A stretch of DNA of 64,000 nucleotides from Lachnospiraceae bacterium AD3010 (lineage in GTDB: Bacteria > Bacillota > Clostridia > Lachnospirales > Lachnospiraceae): the NCBI GenBank assembly GCA_000622025.1, contig JHWU01000015.1:31068-95067 (forward strand), given 5' to 3'. The position numbers and the translations under genes are program-made. How positions within the stretch are numbered: the first letter of the stretch is position 1; each line of letters opens with the position of its first letter. This document shows positions 24,882-32,987 of the stretch, one piece after another. Under the pieces are notes generated by a model that was not told the DNA's origin, searched no databases, and saw only the letters and a program-made list of their open reading frames with translations.

Positions 24882-25625
24882 ATGGATTCTATTTCAACCC
24901 TGGGCAGCAGCTCATATTACAGTAATTACAGCGGATATATCAATTCTTCCGATATCTCCATAGAGGAAAAGGCAGTAGCACAGATAGGGGGTCTGCAGGC
25001 AGGAACGGAAAACGTTCAGGAGGGAAAGGCTCTCCTTAATATCTCCGATGGTGCGGCTTCACAGATAACCGACTATCTGCAGTCCATCAGGGAGCTTGCT
25101 GTAAAGGCTATGAACGGCACGGCATCTCAAAGTGACAGGGCTGATATTCAGAGCCAGATCGACAGCTATAAGCAGGGCATCAATGATATCGCAGGCACCG
25201 CAAAGTACAATGAGACCTATCTTCTTAACGGCAGCAATAAGAACATTGATATAGTCAGTGACGGAAACAAAACCACCATCGGTATTTCCGGTTCCAGCTC
25301 TCTCATTAAGGATCTGGGGATCGAGGACTTCAATGTGACGAAGGGCAGCTTTGATCTGGATTCAATCGACAGTGCCATTAAGAAGGTCAGTGACCAGCGT
25401 GCTCTCGGAGGAGCGCAGTATAATGCTCTGTCCGCCCAGGAGGCTTACAACCGTACCGCCATACAGAATACCTTCGCCTCCAGCTCGGTCAAGGATGAGC
25501 TTCAGGAGATCATCGAGCAGAATAATAAAAATAAGCAGGGTCAGCTCCTCAATAACGTTAGGATGATGATGCAGAAAAAGGATGAGGAGCAGATGAAACA
25601 GTCTACCGCGAACCTCTTCGTGTGA
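24882..25625 (+). CDS. Flagellin-like protein without canonical termini
   Basis: The middle of this 247-residue protein is flagellin-like: the N-type helix region ENVQEGKALLNISDGAASQI through RELAVKAMNGT, the NETYLLNG turn, and the C-type region IDSAIKKVSDQRALGGAQYN through EAYNRTAIQNT. The first 30 residues (Ser/Tyr/Ile-rich, no MxINxN start) and the last 45 (charged, Gln/Met-rich, ending STANLFV) do not look like flagellin termini D0, which are needed for filament packing. There is no signal peptide. It stands alone with its own promoter and terminator; no flagellar genes are nearby. It may be an export substrate, a secreted regulator or a derived paralogue. Confidence 0.8.
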   Translation: MDSISTLGSSSYYSNYSGYINSSDISIEEKAVAQIGGLQAGTENVQEGKALLNISDGAASQITDYLQSIRELAVKAMNGTASQSDRADIQSQIDSYKQGINDIAGTAKYNETYLLNGSNKNIDIVSDGNKTTIGISGSSSLIKDLGIEDFNVTKGSFDLDSIDSAIKKVSDQRALGGAQYNALSAQEAYNRTAIQNTFASSSVKDELQEIIEQNNKNKQGQLLNNVRMMMQKKDEEQMKQSTANLFV

Positions 25626-25687
25626 GAGACCGGAGGATCCTTCGCGGCTCCCCGGACGACATAGGGTCACCGCAGTTAAGTAAATTA

Positions 25688-25717
25688 AGGACGGGCACTG
25701 CCCGTCCTTTTTGTTTT
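25688..25717 (+). terminator. Rho-independent terminator after the flagellin-like gene
   Basis: GGACGGGCA (25689-25697) pairs with TGCCCGTCC (25699-25707), followed by a run of T. A clear plus-strand terminator about 65 bp after the stop codon. Confidence 0.85.
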
Positions 25718-25749
25718 AGGTTTATTTGCCTTGGTTTTCACGTTTATTT

Positions 25750-28068
25750 TTACTTTACCTTCACGGTTATCTTGTATTTCATATTAAGATACCGGTACCT
25801 GATCTTGATGCTGTCCTTGTCCCTGGGATCTATAATGATGGAATTATCGGAAACCCTGGCTAAGGAATTCTTCTGCTTTTCAATAGAGAGCTTTCCCGCA
25901 TTAATGTGGGTTCCGAAGAGATCAGTTACCGTCTTTACCACGGGAGCGCTGCCCTTTGCTATCTTCTTTGCACTATCCTGGGCTTTCGGCTTCTCTACAG
26001 TAAATTTGATGGTGTAGGTATTGTTGTCTGCCATTGTAACTGTAGCGGTGCCGTCTTTTTTGCATTTAAAGGAAACGGTGCTGTCCTTCTTATTGTATTT
26101 CGCCTTTACCCCTCCGGTGGTTTTCACGGAGTTCTTATCCTTCACCTTTGCGGCAGTGGTGAACTTGCTGCCGTTTACAGCAGTCATCTTCAGGTCATCG
26201 GGCTTTACCCCGGACTCTGCGACCTTAGAAAAATCAAGTATCTGATCCTTGATGCTGCCGCCGGTGCCGTTTGATGAGCCCTTGGCAACAGGTGCAAAGT
26301 TATCATCCCCTGATGCATAGACCGCTCCGGTAGCTGTCAGCGGTACTCTTACCGCCTCCTGCGTCGGTGTAGGATCCGGTGTCGGGTCAGGATCCGGCGT
26401 TGGTGTAGGCTCCGGCATCGGGTCAGGATCCGGCGTCGGTGTCGGCTCCGGTGTCGGATCAGGATCCGGTGTTGGTTCGGGATCCGGTTCAGGTTCAGGT
26501 TCAGGTTCAGGCTCCGGCTCCTTAAACTTTGCATACAGGCTTAAGTCTTTTGTAACCTGTGAGTTAAAATCATATTTCTTTGTGAGCTTTTTATCAGAGT
26601 ACCAGCCAAGGAAATCCATACCTTCCTTTACCGGATCGGAAGGCTTAGCAATACGCTTTCCATAAGGCACGGCATTTTCACTTATCTTTGTATCACCGTC
26701 AAAGAAGCTTACAATACAAGCCGGGATAAGGGTCTTTCCTTCAATACCGGGATATGTGTAATACTTTGTTTCTCCGATTGGAACCTCTTTCTCTCTAGTA
26801 TCTATCAGAGCGCCGTCCTCTGTCATAAAGGTTCCGGCAAAATCCACTTTCTTCTCTGAATATGAATATAAGCTGCTGATATTTATCCTGTCTGTCCCCT
26901 TTGTCCAGTCGATCTTTATATCATCGCAATTCCATATACCTTTTGCATTGTCTCCGGCCGCACTGATCGTTACATTTCCACCGGTAATATTAACAGGAAC
27001 TGTACAGCCCTGACCTTTATTGACAAATATTCCGTAACTTTTATCACCTTTTGACTTAATGTTAACAGTGCCACCGGTAATATTAACCGGGAGTTCTGAT
27101 ATGTATGCGTAGATATATATTCCATCGCTGTTTTCGCCTTCTGACTCAATATTGACAGTACCGCCGGAAATATTGAATCCTTCAGTAGCCTTAACTCCGC
27201 TCAAACCTGCTCCTTCATTCTTTATCGTTACATTGCCACCGGATGCAGTGAAGTTTTCACAGTCTACTCCTCCTTTTTTACTGTTAACAGACACGGTGCC
27301 GCTTGTTACTTTAACCCCAACTACAGATACACAAAACGGTCCACCAGCTCCGTTAGAGTTGGCATAGAGCTCCCCGCCTGATATATCGATCATATCAGTC
27401 GCAGAGATGGCTTGGTTTTTTGAATTAATTTTGACTGACCCGCCGCTTATTGTAAGTTTTGATAAGTTTATACAACCGGAACCATTTGACGCATTTACAT
27501 TAAGCTCTCCCCCTTTTATTTCCATTGGGTAATTTCCAAAATTATCGACTGCACACCCTGTACCTTGCTGATTTATGTCAACCTCTCCGCCAATTTGGGT
27601 ATAATTTACATCCCTAAGACAATGGTCCTGGGAACTATTACTGGTTAATATGAGTTTCCCGTTGTTTTCCTCCTGTCCGTAAACGGTGAGTTTATTATAA
27701 GATCCATTAAGAGCAGTTCTATCACCCACCGTGACCGTAAGTGTCGCTCCGTCACAGAGGATAAGCTTGGTATCTCCGTCAAGAGTCACCTTATTATTAA
27801 TACTGACAGTATTTTTTACAACCACTGTGCCGGACCATTTATAGCACGGCCCGTCATAGTCACTGTCGGGATTAGCATTGGGAAGGGTATAGTTGTTAGC
27901 AGACGCCTCATTTCCGTTCTCGTCGATATAGGATACCGGATCAGGATGCCCCGCATAGGCATCCTCCGGGAATGCCCCTGCCAAAAACAGTACACAGACT
28001 GCCGCAAGAAAGGCCGCTGTTCCTCCTGTTCTCACGATACTTTTGATCACTTTCTTTAATTCATTCAT
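25750..28068 (-). CDS. Secreted beta-helix surface protein with InlB repeat and Pro-rich linker
   Basis: The 772-residue protein has a signal peptide (hydrophobic core about residues 16-31, cleavage probably after AYA). Residues about 60-430 form repeated strands of the type ISGGTVNIxSxG, suggesting a right-handed beta-helix of the carbohydrate-binding/pectate-lyase kind. Residues about 455-525 resemble a Listeria-Bacteroides InlB repeat (FDGDTKI, FLGWYSDKK, YDFNSQV, LYAKF). A low-complexity Pro/Glu/Asp/Thr linker covers about 525-580. A C-terminal Lys-rich domain ends the protein without an LPXTG motif. Likely an adhesin or glycan-binding protein at the cell surface; no catalytic residues can be assigned. 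Confidence 0.75.
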   Translation of the reverse strand: MNELKKVIKSIVRTGGTAAFLAAVCVLFLAGAFPEDAYAGHPDPVSYIDENGNEASANNYTLPNANPDSDYDGPCYKWSGTVVVKNTVSINNKVTLDGDTKLILCDGATLTVTVGDRTALNGSYNKLTVYGQEENNGKLILTSNSSQDHCLRDVNYTQIGGEVDINQQGTGCAVDNFGNYPMEIKGGELNVNASNGSGCINLSKLTISGGSVKINSKNQAISATDMIDISGGELYANSNGAGGPFCVSVVGVKVTSGTVSVNSKKGGVDCENFTASGGNVTIKNEGAGLSGVKATEGFNISGGTVNIESEGENSDGIYIYAYISELPVNITGGTVNIKSKGDKSYGIFVNKGQGCTVPVNITGGNVTISAAGDNAKGIWNCDDIKIDWTKGTDRINISSLYSYSEKKVDFAGTFMTEDGALIDTREKEVPIGETKYYTYPGIEGKTLIPACIVSFFDGDTKISENAVPYGKRIAKPSDPVKEGMDFLGWYSDKKLTKKYDFNSQVTKDLSLYAKFKEPEPEPEPEPEPDPEPTPDPDPTPEPTPTPDPDPMPEPTPTPDPDPTPDPTPTQEAVRVPLTATGAVYASGDDNFAPVAKGSSNGTGGSIKDQILDFSKVAESGVKPDDLKMTAVNGSKFTTAAKVKDKNSVKTTGGVKAKYNKKDSTVSFKCKKDGTATVTMADNNTYTIKFTVEKPKAQDSAKKIAKGSAPVVKTVTDLFGTHINAGKLSIEKQKNSLARVSDNSIIIDPRDKDSIKIRYRYLNMKYKITVKVK

Positions 28069-28119
28069 TACTTTATCTCCCTGCTTTGTAAATCATCTAT
28101 AAAACACAGTTTTTGATAA

Positions 28120-28146
28120 GATCCTTCGCTAACGCTCAGGATGACA
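28120..28146. repeat. Dispersed repeat, half element
   Basis: GATCCTTCGCTAACGCTCAGG followed by ATGACA. It lies in the predicted 5' untranslated region of the beta-helix protein. Confidence 0.7.
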
Positions 28147-28231
28147 ATGTGTTTTTTATCTGACATACAGATGATAATCTAATTGGCTATTCAGTAGCCC
28201 AAAAGATATGTTCACAACCACACTTCGAATA

Positions 28232-28261
28232 ATTATATTTCAAAAAAGCAGGAATTTTCAA
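28232..28261 (-). promoter_or_regulatory. Promoter for the beta-helix surface protein
   Basis: On the minus strand TTGAAA (28261-28256) and TATAAT (28237-28232) are separated by 18 bp. The leader to the start codon at 28068 is about 155 nt and contains the repeat at 28120-28146. Confidence 0.6.
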
Positions 28262-28314
28262 CAGAAGCATGACGAAAAAACGCGAAACGTGACGAATAGT
28301 TTTTTCAATGAATT

Positions 28315-28926
28315 TTAGTTATCCCTTCCCAGAGCATCTCTGATGGCCTCGAAGAATTCCCCAAACTCCTGAAAGGCCGGGATATCCGGATTGTCTTCTA
28401 TTATCTTCTCCGTGGATCTGAAGAGGAAGCCGGCCTTACTTGCTTTGATCATTTTCAGGTCATTATAAGAGTCGCCTGCGGCGATGGTCTCATATCCTAT
28501 TGACTGCAGTGCACGGACCGTCGTGAGCTTGGAATCCTTTATCCTCATTTTATAGCCCGTTATCTCTCCGGTGGGAGATACGACAAGGGAATTACAGAAA
28601 AGGGTGGGGAAATTCAGCTTCCTTATAAGAGGAGAGGCAAACTGGGTGAAGGTATCGCTCAGGATTATCACCTGTGTCAGCTCCCTTAATCTGTCGAGGA
28701 ATTCCCTCGCTCCGGGAAGGGGATCGATACCCTCTATGGTGGCCTGTATCTCCTTCAGGCCCAGCTTATGCTCCTTCAGGATCTCCAGGCGGTATTTCAT
28801 CAGCTTATCGTAATCGGGCTCGTCCCTGGTGGTTTTCCTTAGCTCCGGTATTCCGCTTGCCTCGGAAAATGCGATCCATATTTCCGGAACCAGAACACCT
28901 TCCATATCCAAACATACTATATCCAT
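28315..28926 (-). CDS. thrH: ThrH-type phosphoserine phosphatase / homoserine phosphotransferase (HAD family)
   Basis: The protein has 203 residues with HAD motif I DMEGVLVPE (nucleophile Asp7; Glu in place of the second Asp of DxD is the ThrH hallmark), motif II LSDTF near residue 112, a basic motif III region, and GDSYND as motif IV near 164. In Pseudomonas, ThrH dephosphorylates phosphoserine and can transfer the phosphate to homoserine. It would function in cytoplasmic serine or threonine synthesis. Start ATG 28926 after AAAGGAGAGG. Confidence 0.85.
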   Translation of the reverse strand: MDIVCLDMEGVLVPEIWIAFSEASGIPELRKTTRDEPDYDKLMKYRLEILKEHKLGLKEIQATIEGIDPLPGAREFLDRLRELTQVIILSDTFTQFASPLIRKLNFPTLFCNSLVVSPTGEITGYKMRIKDSKLTTVRALQSIGYETIAAGDSYNDLKMIKASKAGFLFRSTEKIIEDNPDIPAFQEFGEFFEAIRDALGRDN

Positions 28927-28969
28927 TATCTGTTTCCTCTCCTTTATTAATGATGTTTTTTTACTACTA

Positions 28970-29040
28970 TGTCATTCTGAGCGAAGCGAAGAATCTTTTT
29001 AACCGATTGGGAAGATCCTTCGCTAACGCTCAGGATGACA
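28970..29040. repeat. 71-bp inverted-repeat-bounded element of the TGTCATTCTG family
   Basis: The element begins TGTCATTCTGAGCG and ends with the near-complement CGCTCAGGATGACA, with inner arms GAAGAATC and GATCCTTC. It could fold into a long imperfect hairpin. It lies between the thrH start and the terminator of the HU gene. Confidence 0.88.
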
Positions 29041-29054
29041 AGAATGAAACGCTC

Positions 29055-29090
29055 AGAAAAAAAGGTCTGCCGACAGCTATCGGCAGACCC
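29055..29090 (-). terminator. Rho-independent terminator after HU
   Basis: GGTCTGCCGA and TCGGCAGACC form a perfect 10-bp stem with a 6-nt loop (29064-29089). On the minus strand the stem is followed by a run of T. Spaced 16 nt after the HU stop codon. Confidence 0.92.
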
Positions 29091-29105
29091 CGTTGATATC
29101 ACTTC

Positions 29106-29390
29106 TTACTTTTTCTTTCCGTTTACAAGATCCTTTAATGCCTTGCCTGCCTTAAACTTGGGAGACTTTGAAGCTGCGATCTTGATCTCTTTTCCGGTCT
29201 GGGGATTGCGTCCCTTTCTTGCTGCTCTCTTTGTTACTTCGAAGGTTCCGAAGCCGATGAGCTGGATCTTTCCGCCCTTCTTAAGCTCCTTGGCTACAAC
29301 ATCAGTGAACGCCTTGATGGTAGCATCGGTATCCTTCTTGGATAACTTGGTCTGCTTTGCAACTGCTTCTACTAATTCTGTTTTGTTCAT
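29106..29390 (-). CDS. hup: DNA-binding protein HU (copy 1)
   Basis: This 94-residue HU/IHF-family protein has [20 protein letters not shown], the dimer core [20 protein letters not shown] and the [10 protein letters not shown] beta-arm with the conserved Pro that intercalates in DNA. It compacts the nucleoid as a homo- or heterodimer. A second, similar HU is encoded at 45577-45855. It has its own promoter, a structured leader and a terminator, so it is monocistronic. Confidence 0.95.
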   Translation of the reverse strand: MNKTELVEAVAKQTKLSKKDTDATIKAFTDVVAKELKKGGKIQLIGFGTFEVTKRAARKGRNPQTGKEIKIAASKSPKFKAGKALKDLVNGKKK

Positions 29391-29420
29391 AAGGTTCCTC
29401 CAATCCTAATGAGTTATTAC

Positions 29421-29449
29421 CTGTTCATACCCTTCCGGATAATGAACAG
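29421..29449 (-). promoter_or_regulatory. Hairpin in the 5' leader of HU copy 1
   Basis: CTGTTCAT (29421-29428) pairs perfectly with ATGAACAG (29442-29449), loop 13 nt, about 30 nt before the start codon. It may affect translation or serve as a binding site. There is no T-run, so it is not a terminator. Confidence 0.45.
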
Positions 29450-29468
29450 ATACATAATCAGCGACTTT

Positions 29469-29477
29469 ATTATAACA
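29469..29477 (-). promoter_or_regulatory. Extended -10 promoter for HU copy 1
   Basis: On the minus strand TGT precedes a perfect TATAAT. No convincing -35 hexamer was seen. The leader is about 72 nt. Confidence 0.55.
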
Positions 29478-29570
29478 GATAAATTCAGTAATAACCATAC
29501 TTTTACAGCTTTTTGTTGGAAAATTCCTTAATTTTTTGGGCTTTGCAGGCAATTTGCAGTATAAAAACCC

Positions 29571-30965
29571 CTATCTTGCGGCTTTCAGCCAGCCTGCGTA
29601 ACCCGTAGGTATGGAAGTATACTGGAGGAAATAACCCTCATCCCGCTTTTCCGTCACTTTGCAGAAGAGCTTACCTCCGGCATCTATCTGAATATTGTCG
29701 AATACGGCGAGCTCCGATTCTGTTTCCAGTATGGCACTGTCACGGGACACAGCAGTGATCCCGCCGTAAAAGGCCTTTGAATTCTCGTGCTTTCCTTCGA
29801 TCTTCCTGAAGCATACCGCAATAGGACGGTCAAGATGCTGAAGCACACTCCCTCCCATTTCTACATGGATATTGTAGGGCTCACCCATTCCGGTCACCTG
29901 ATAGAGCACCATTTCCCCGTTTGCGCCCTTCGGGAAAACGGTCATCTCCTGCGCGATCTCCAGCTCCGTGCTGATAAGCTCCTTTGTTGCCTTGGGAATG
30001 AGTACCTGCCCTCCGACTGTATAACTCTCTATCCTTCCGCAGAGGTTTACATGGCTTCCCACAACTCCGTACTTTGTCTTCTTTTCGGAACCGATATTTC
30101 CTACTATTACTTCTCCTGTATTTATCCCTATACCCATTTCCAGAGTAGGGTAGTCATTTTCCCTGTTCCACTCATTTATCTCTGCCATTCGTCCCTGCAT
30201 CTCAAGGGCTGCCGCCACGGCATCCAGAGCATGGGTCTCGGAATAATCCGGTGCGCCGAAGAGGGCCATTATACCGTCACCGATAAATTCTATGATCGTC
30301 CCCTTATGTGCCTGTATCACCTCTGTCATCTCTCCGAGATAGTGGTTCAGCATCGAGATAAGATCCGTGGCATCCATTCTCTCACTCATTGCGGTAAAGC
30401 CGCGGAGATCACTCATCATTACCGTAAGCTCCTGCTTTTTGCCCCCGAGCCTCAGCCCGTCCGGAGTGTCCAGAAGGTGCCTCACTATATCGTCTGAAAG
30501 GAAACGGCCGAAGGTCTCGCTTATCAGCTTATTCCTCATCTCCAGCTGTCCGTTCAGCGCCTTTATCTTTTCCATGGATTTCACGGCATCCCTGAGATCC
30601 ATAAGCTCACTCAGATCGCTGAATACCATGATAACGCCTATCCGCTTATTTCCCCTTGTGAGGAAGGAGGACAGCAGCCTTAAGTGAAGCTCCCTGTCTC
30701 CGATGAAATAGGGGACTATATCCTGATGCAGGGTATTCCGGTCGTAGATCGAATCAATAACCGTCTGGGTAAAACGGTCGTTTCTCTCGTCATTAAAAAA
30801 GACTGCAGCAAACTTTTTCCCCAGGATAAGCTCCTGATCCAGCTCCAGTATTTCGGCGGCGGCATCATTAATATATTCAATGACACCGTCAAAGCCGATG
30901 ACCATTATCCCTTCGGATATGTTCTTTACTATGTTTTCCGAGAAGATCTTCTGTGAATTGTTCAT
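29571..30965 (-). CDS. PAS domain class III nucleotide cyclase with C-terminal PilZ-like region
   Basis: The protein has 464 residues. An N-terminal PAS domain (about 10-125) is followed by a class III cyclase domain (about 175-350). The two metal-binding Asp are at 186 (MMSDLRGFT) and 230 (FIGDGIMALFG), and the transition-state Asn307 and Arg311 are in VNLCGRIES, so it should be active. The residue before Tyr299, usually Asp in adenylate cyclases, is Lys, so ATP versus GTP preference is unclear. The tail (RPIAVCFRKI..., about 370-464) resembles a PilZ-type beta-barrel, a weak call. It is the third gene of an operon that begins with a cyclic-nucleotide-binding protein. Confidence 0.85.
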   Translation of the reverse strand: MNNSQKIFSENIVKNISEGIMVIGFDGVIEYINDAAAEILELDQELILGKKFAAVFFNDERNDRFTQTVIDSIYDRNTLHQDIVPYFIGDRELHLRLLSSFLTRGNKRIGVIMVFSDLSELMDLRDAVKSMEKIKALNGQLEMRNKLISETFGRFLSDDIVRHLLDTPDGLRLGGKKQELTVMMSDLRGFTAMSERMDATDLISMLNHYLGEMTEVIQAHKGTIIEFIGDGIMALFGAPDYSETHALDAVAAALEMQGRMAEINEWNRENDYPTLEMGIGINTGEVIVGNIGSEKKTKYGVVGSHVNLCGRIESYTVGGQVLIPKATKELISTELEIAQEMTVFPKGANGEMVLYQVTGMGEPYNIHVEMGGSVLQHLDRPIAVCFRKIEGKHENSKAFYGGITAVSRDSAILETESELAVFDNIQIDAGGKLFCKVTEKRDEGYFLQYTSIPTGYAGWLKAAR

Positions 30966-30977
30966 AATAACCCGCTC

Positions 30978-31769
30978 CTATTGACCAAAAAGACCCTTTT
31001 CCTTAAGAAAATCAACTGACTTCATCACATTATCGAGATTTCCGACCTCCAGTGTGAGCGGTGTGTCTCTCTTCAAACCTCTCCACAGCCTGTCTGCCTC
31101 ATCCCAGTCTATACTTCCCTGTCCCAGAGGCAGATGGTCGTCGTAGGTTCCCATATTGTCCGAAAGGTGGAGATATCCTATTTTATCTCCGAGTTCTTCG
31201 AACCATCCCGCTATACCCACCTGAGAATAATTGGCATGTCCGAGATCAAGGCACACGCCTATCCTGCTGTCCTTTACTACCGACATCAGGTTTTTCAGGG
31301 GCTCCGGATCTATATCCGGGCTGTTTTCTATAAATATATTAAGATCATATTCGCCTGCCAGCTCATCATAAAAATCCGCGCACAGGGCGGACCACCCCTC
31401 CAGATAAGGACCACGGAGGAATGGAAAACAGCTGGAATGGAAAACCACATTTTCAGCACCTGTCTTTATGGCAGCTTCACAGCTTTCCCTGCATCTTTTT
31501 TGGGAAAGCTCCCTGAACAGAACATCACCGCTTCCGGGATTCACGTCAATGAAATTACCATGAAGCGAACGTGCCATTCCGCTGTCTCTGTACCACTCAA
31601 TGCAGCTTTCAAAAAGCCCGCTCTCATCGAGAGCGGGCGGAGTAGACAGCTCCAGGATCTCAAAAGAAATCCCTTCTGCCGACGCGTACTCCCCCCACTT
31701 ATCACGGGAGGCACGTACAGGCTGAATCTGTAATGATCCCTTTTCTTTTTTTGAATGGCCGTCAGTCAT
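30978..31769 (-). CDS. Sugar phosphate isomerase/epimerase-like TIM-barrel protein
   Basis: The 263-residue protein resembles AP-endonuclease-2/xylose-isomerase-like barrels: FIENSPDIDPEPL near residue 143 with a metal-ligand Glu, GVCLDLGHANYS with Asp and His ligands, LHLSDNMGTYDDHLPLGQGS with His/Asp, and LTLEVGN with a C-terminal Glu. These give a full metal-binding set, so it is probably active on a sugar or cyclitol. It overlaps the upstream cNMP-binding gene by 8 bases and precedes the cyclase, an unusual partner. The substrate is unknown. Confidence 0.75.
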   Translation of the reverse strand: MTDGHSKKEKGSLQIQPVRASRDKWGEYASAEGISFEILELSTPPALDESGLFESCIEWYRDSGMARSLHGNFIDVNPGSGDVLFRELSQKRCRESCEAAIKTGAENVVFHSSCFPFLRGPYLEGWSALCADFYDELAGEYDLNIFIENSPDIDPEPLKNLMSVVKDSRIGVCLDLGHANYSQVGIAGWFEELGDKIGYLHLSDNMGTYDDHLPLGQGSIDWDEADRLWRGLKRDTPLTLEVGNLDNVMKSVDFLKEKGLFGQ

Positions 31770-32739
31770 ATAATTTGATCCGGTATTCCTCAGTCTTCCT
31801 CTTCAGCTCGTCACTGACATTGCCTGACTTCTCTGCATCTGATACATCATAGACAAGCTTGCAGGCTTCAAGGTAATTATCGGTGAGCCTTCTAAGCCTG
31901 TATGAAAGATGTGCCATAACAAGCTCTACCTTCGGAGGGTTCTTGTCAAAGAGCTCCTTCAGATAATCCAGATCTATGGTCTCCAGAGTCGTTTCATCCT
32001 CAAGTGTAACTGCCGTTGCACTACGTGTGCATTTTTCAAGCAGAGCTATCTCACCGAAGAATCTGTTAATATGGATCTTGGAGAGCATCTTCTCATCAGG
32101 CGTTCCATAACCCTTGTAGATCCCGACACTTCCGAAATGGACGTCGTACATGCAGTTTCCTTCTTCGCCTTCCTTGAAAATAACGGTTCCCTTCTTGAAG
32201 CTCTCGATATTTTTGGAGAAGCCTTCGTTATGGGCTGTGCCATCCAGCTTCCTGAGTGACTCCACACTCTTTACTTCAGCGGAATGCTTGCTGTTTTTAT
32301 AAACATTGACAAACTTCTTTATCTTATCAGCAAGGCTTTCCTTACGCTTTGCAGGGTCTTCTCCAAGATGCAGCTCATTTATGGTCTCGCATACCTCGGT
32401 ATAGTCTGCGGTAAGCTCAAGTATCCTTTTACTCAGGTGCTTCATTATATCGAGCACCTTGTCGGAATTCTCCTTGAAAAGTGAAACGATATCTCCGGAA
32501 GAAATCTCAACTGCCTTCACATCACTCTCAGCAACAGCCGTGGCGCTGCGGGGATAGGCTTCGATAACCGCCATCTCTCCGAAAAACTGATCTTTTTTCA
32601 GCTCCGTAAGTTTATGCTGTTCTCCTGACCCGTAATTCACATATATCCCTACGGTACCGTCCGTAATCTGGAAAAAGCTCTCACCTGCTTCTCCCTCCCG
32701 GAAAATCACCTCATCTTTCGCGAATTGCTTTTCAACCAT
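31762..32739 (-). CDS. Protein with two cyclic-nucleotide-binding domains
   Basis: From ATG 32739 (AAGGTGGG upstream) the protein has 325 residues. Two cNMP-binding domains are visible, roughly residues 1-125 and 175-310. Each has the phosphate-binding-cassette pattern: FFGEMAVIEAYPRSATAV in the first and FFGEIALLEKCTRSATAV in the second, including the Arg that contacts the cyclic phosphate. There is no DNA-binding helix-turn-helix, kinase or channel domain, so it is not a CRP-type regulator. It heads the operon that ends in the cyclase, suggesting that it senses that product. The domain pair recalls the regulatory half of PKA R subunits. Confidence 0.85.
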   Translation of the reverse strand: MVEKQFAKDEVIFREGEAGESFFQITDGTVGIYVNYGSGEQHKLTELKKDQFFGEMAVIEAYPRSATAVAESDVKAVEISSGDIVSLFKENSDKVLDIMKHLSKRILELTADYTEVCETINELHLGEDPAKRKESLADKIKKFVNVYKNSKHSAEVKSVESLRKLDGTAHNEGFSKNIESFKKGTVIFKEGEEGNCMYDVHFGSVGIYKGYGTPDEKMLSKIHINRFFGEIALLEKCTRSATAVTLEDETTLETIDLDYLKELFDKNPPKVELVMAHLSYRLRRLTDNYLEACKLVYDVSDAEKSGNVSDELKRKTEEYRIKLYD

Positions 32740-32811
32740 AATTACCCACCTTTCCTTCACGGCACCTGACCGGATCCCCGGAAACACCGTTCTTTTCTAG
32801 ATACTTTTTAC

Positions 32812-32840
32812 ATTATAGTATTATTTCCCCGATTTCACAA
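32812..32840 (-). promoter_or_regulatory. Promoter for the cyclic-nucleotide module
   Basis: On the minus strand TTGTGA (32840-32835) and TATAAT (32817-32812) are separated by 17 bp. The leader to ATG 32739 is about 65 nt. Confidence 0.7.
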
Positions 32841-32987
32841 GAGCAGCGAGGGCATTGCCATTTTCTTTTCCGGTGCGTATATTTGTAAAAAAACCCCACA
32901 GATGATATTGTATTATTCGTTAACGGACATAACTATACAATACAGAAATGATGATCCGATCCGAAAATTGAAAGGAGAACTTACATT

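Noticed and set aside
26349..26534. Arg-rich 61-residue minus-strand frame
   Set aside because: It is an alternate frame of the Pro/Asp/Glu repeat of the beta-helix protein.
32788..32987. SAM or T-box riboswitch upstream of metY
   Set aside because: I looked for a long structured leader with a terminator and the conserved S-box or T-box segments and found none in the 200 bp between the divergent genes.
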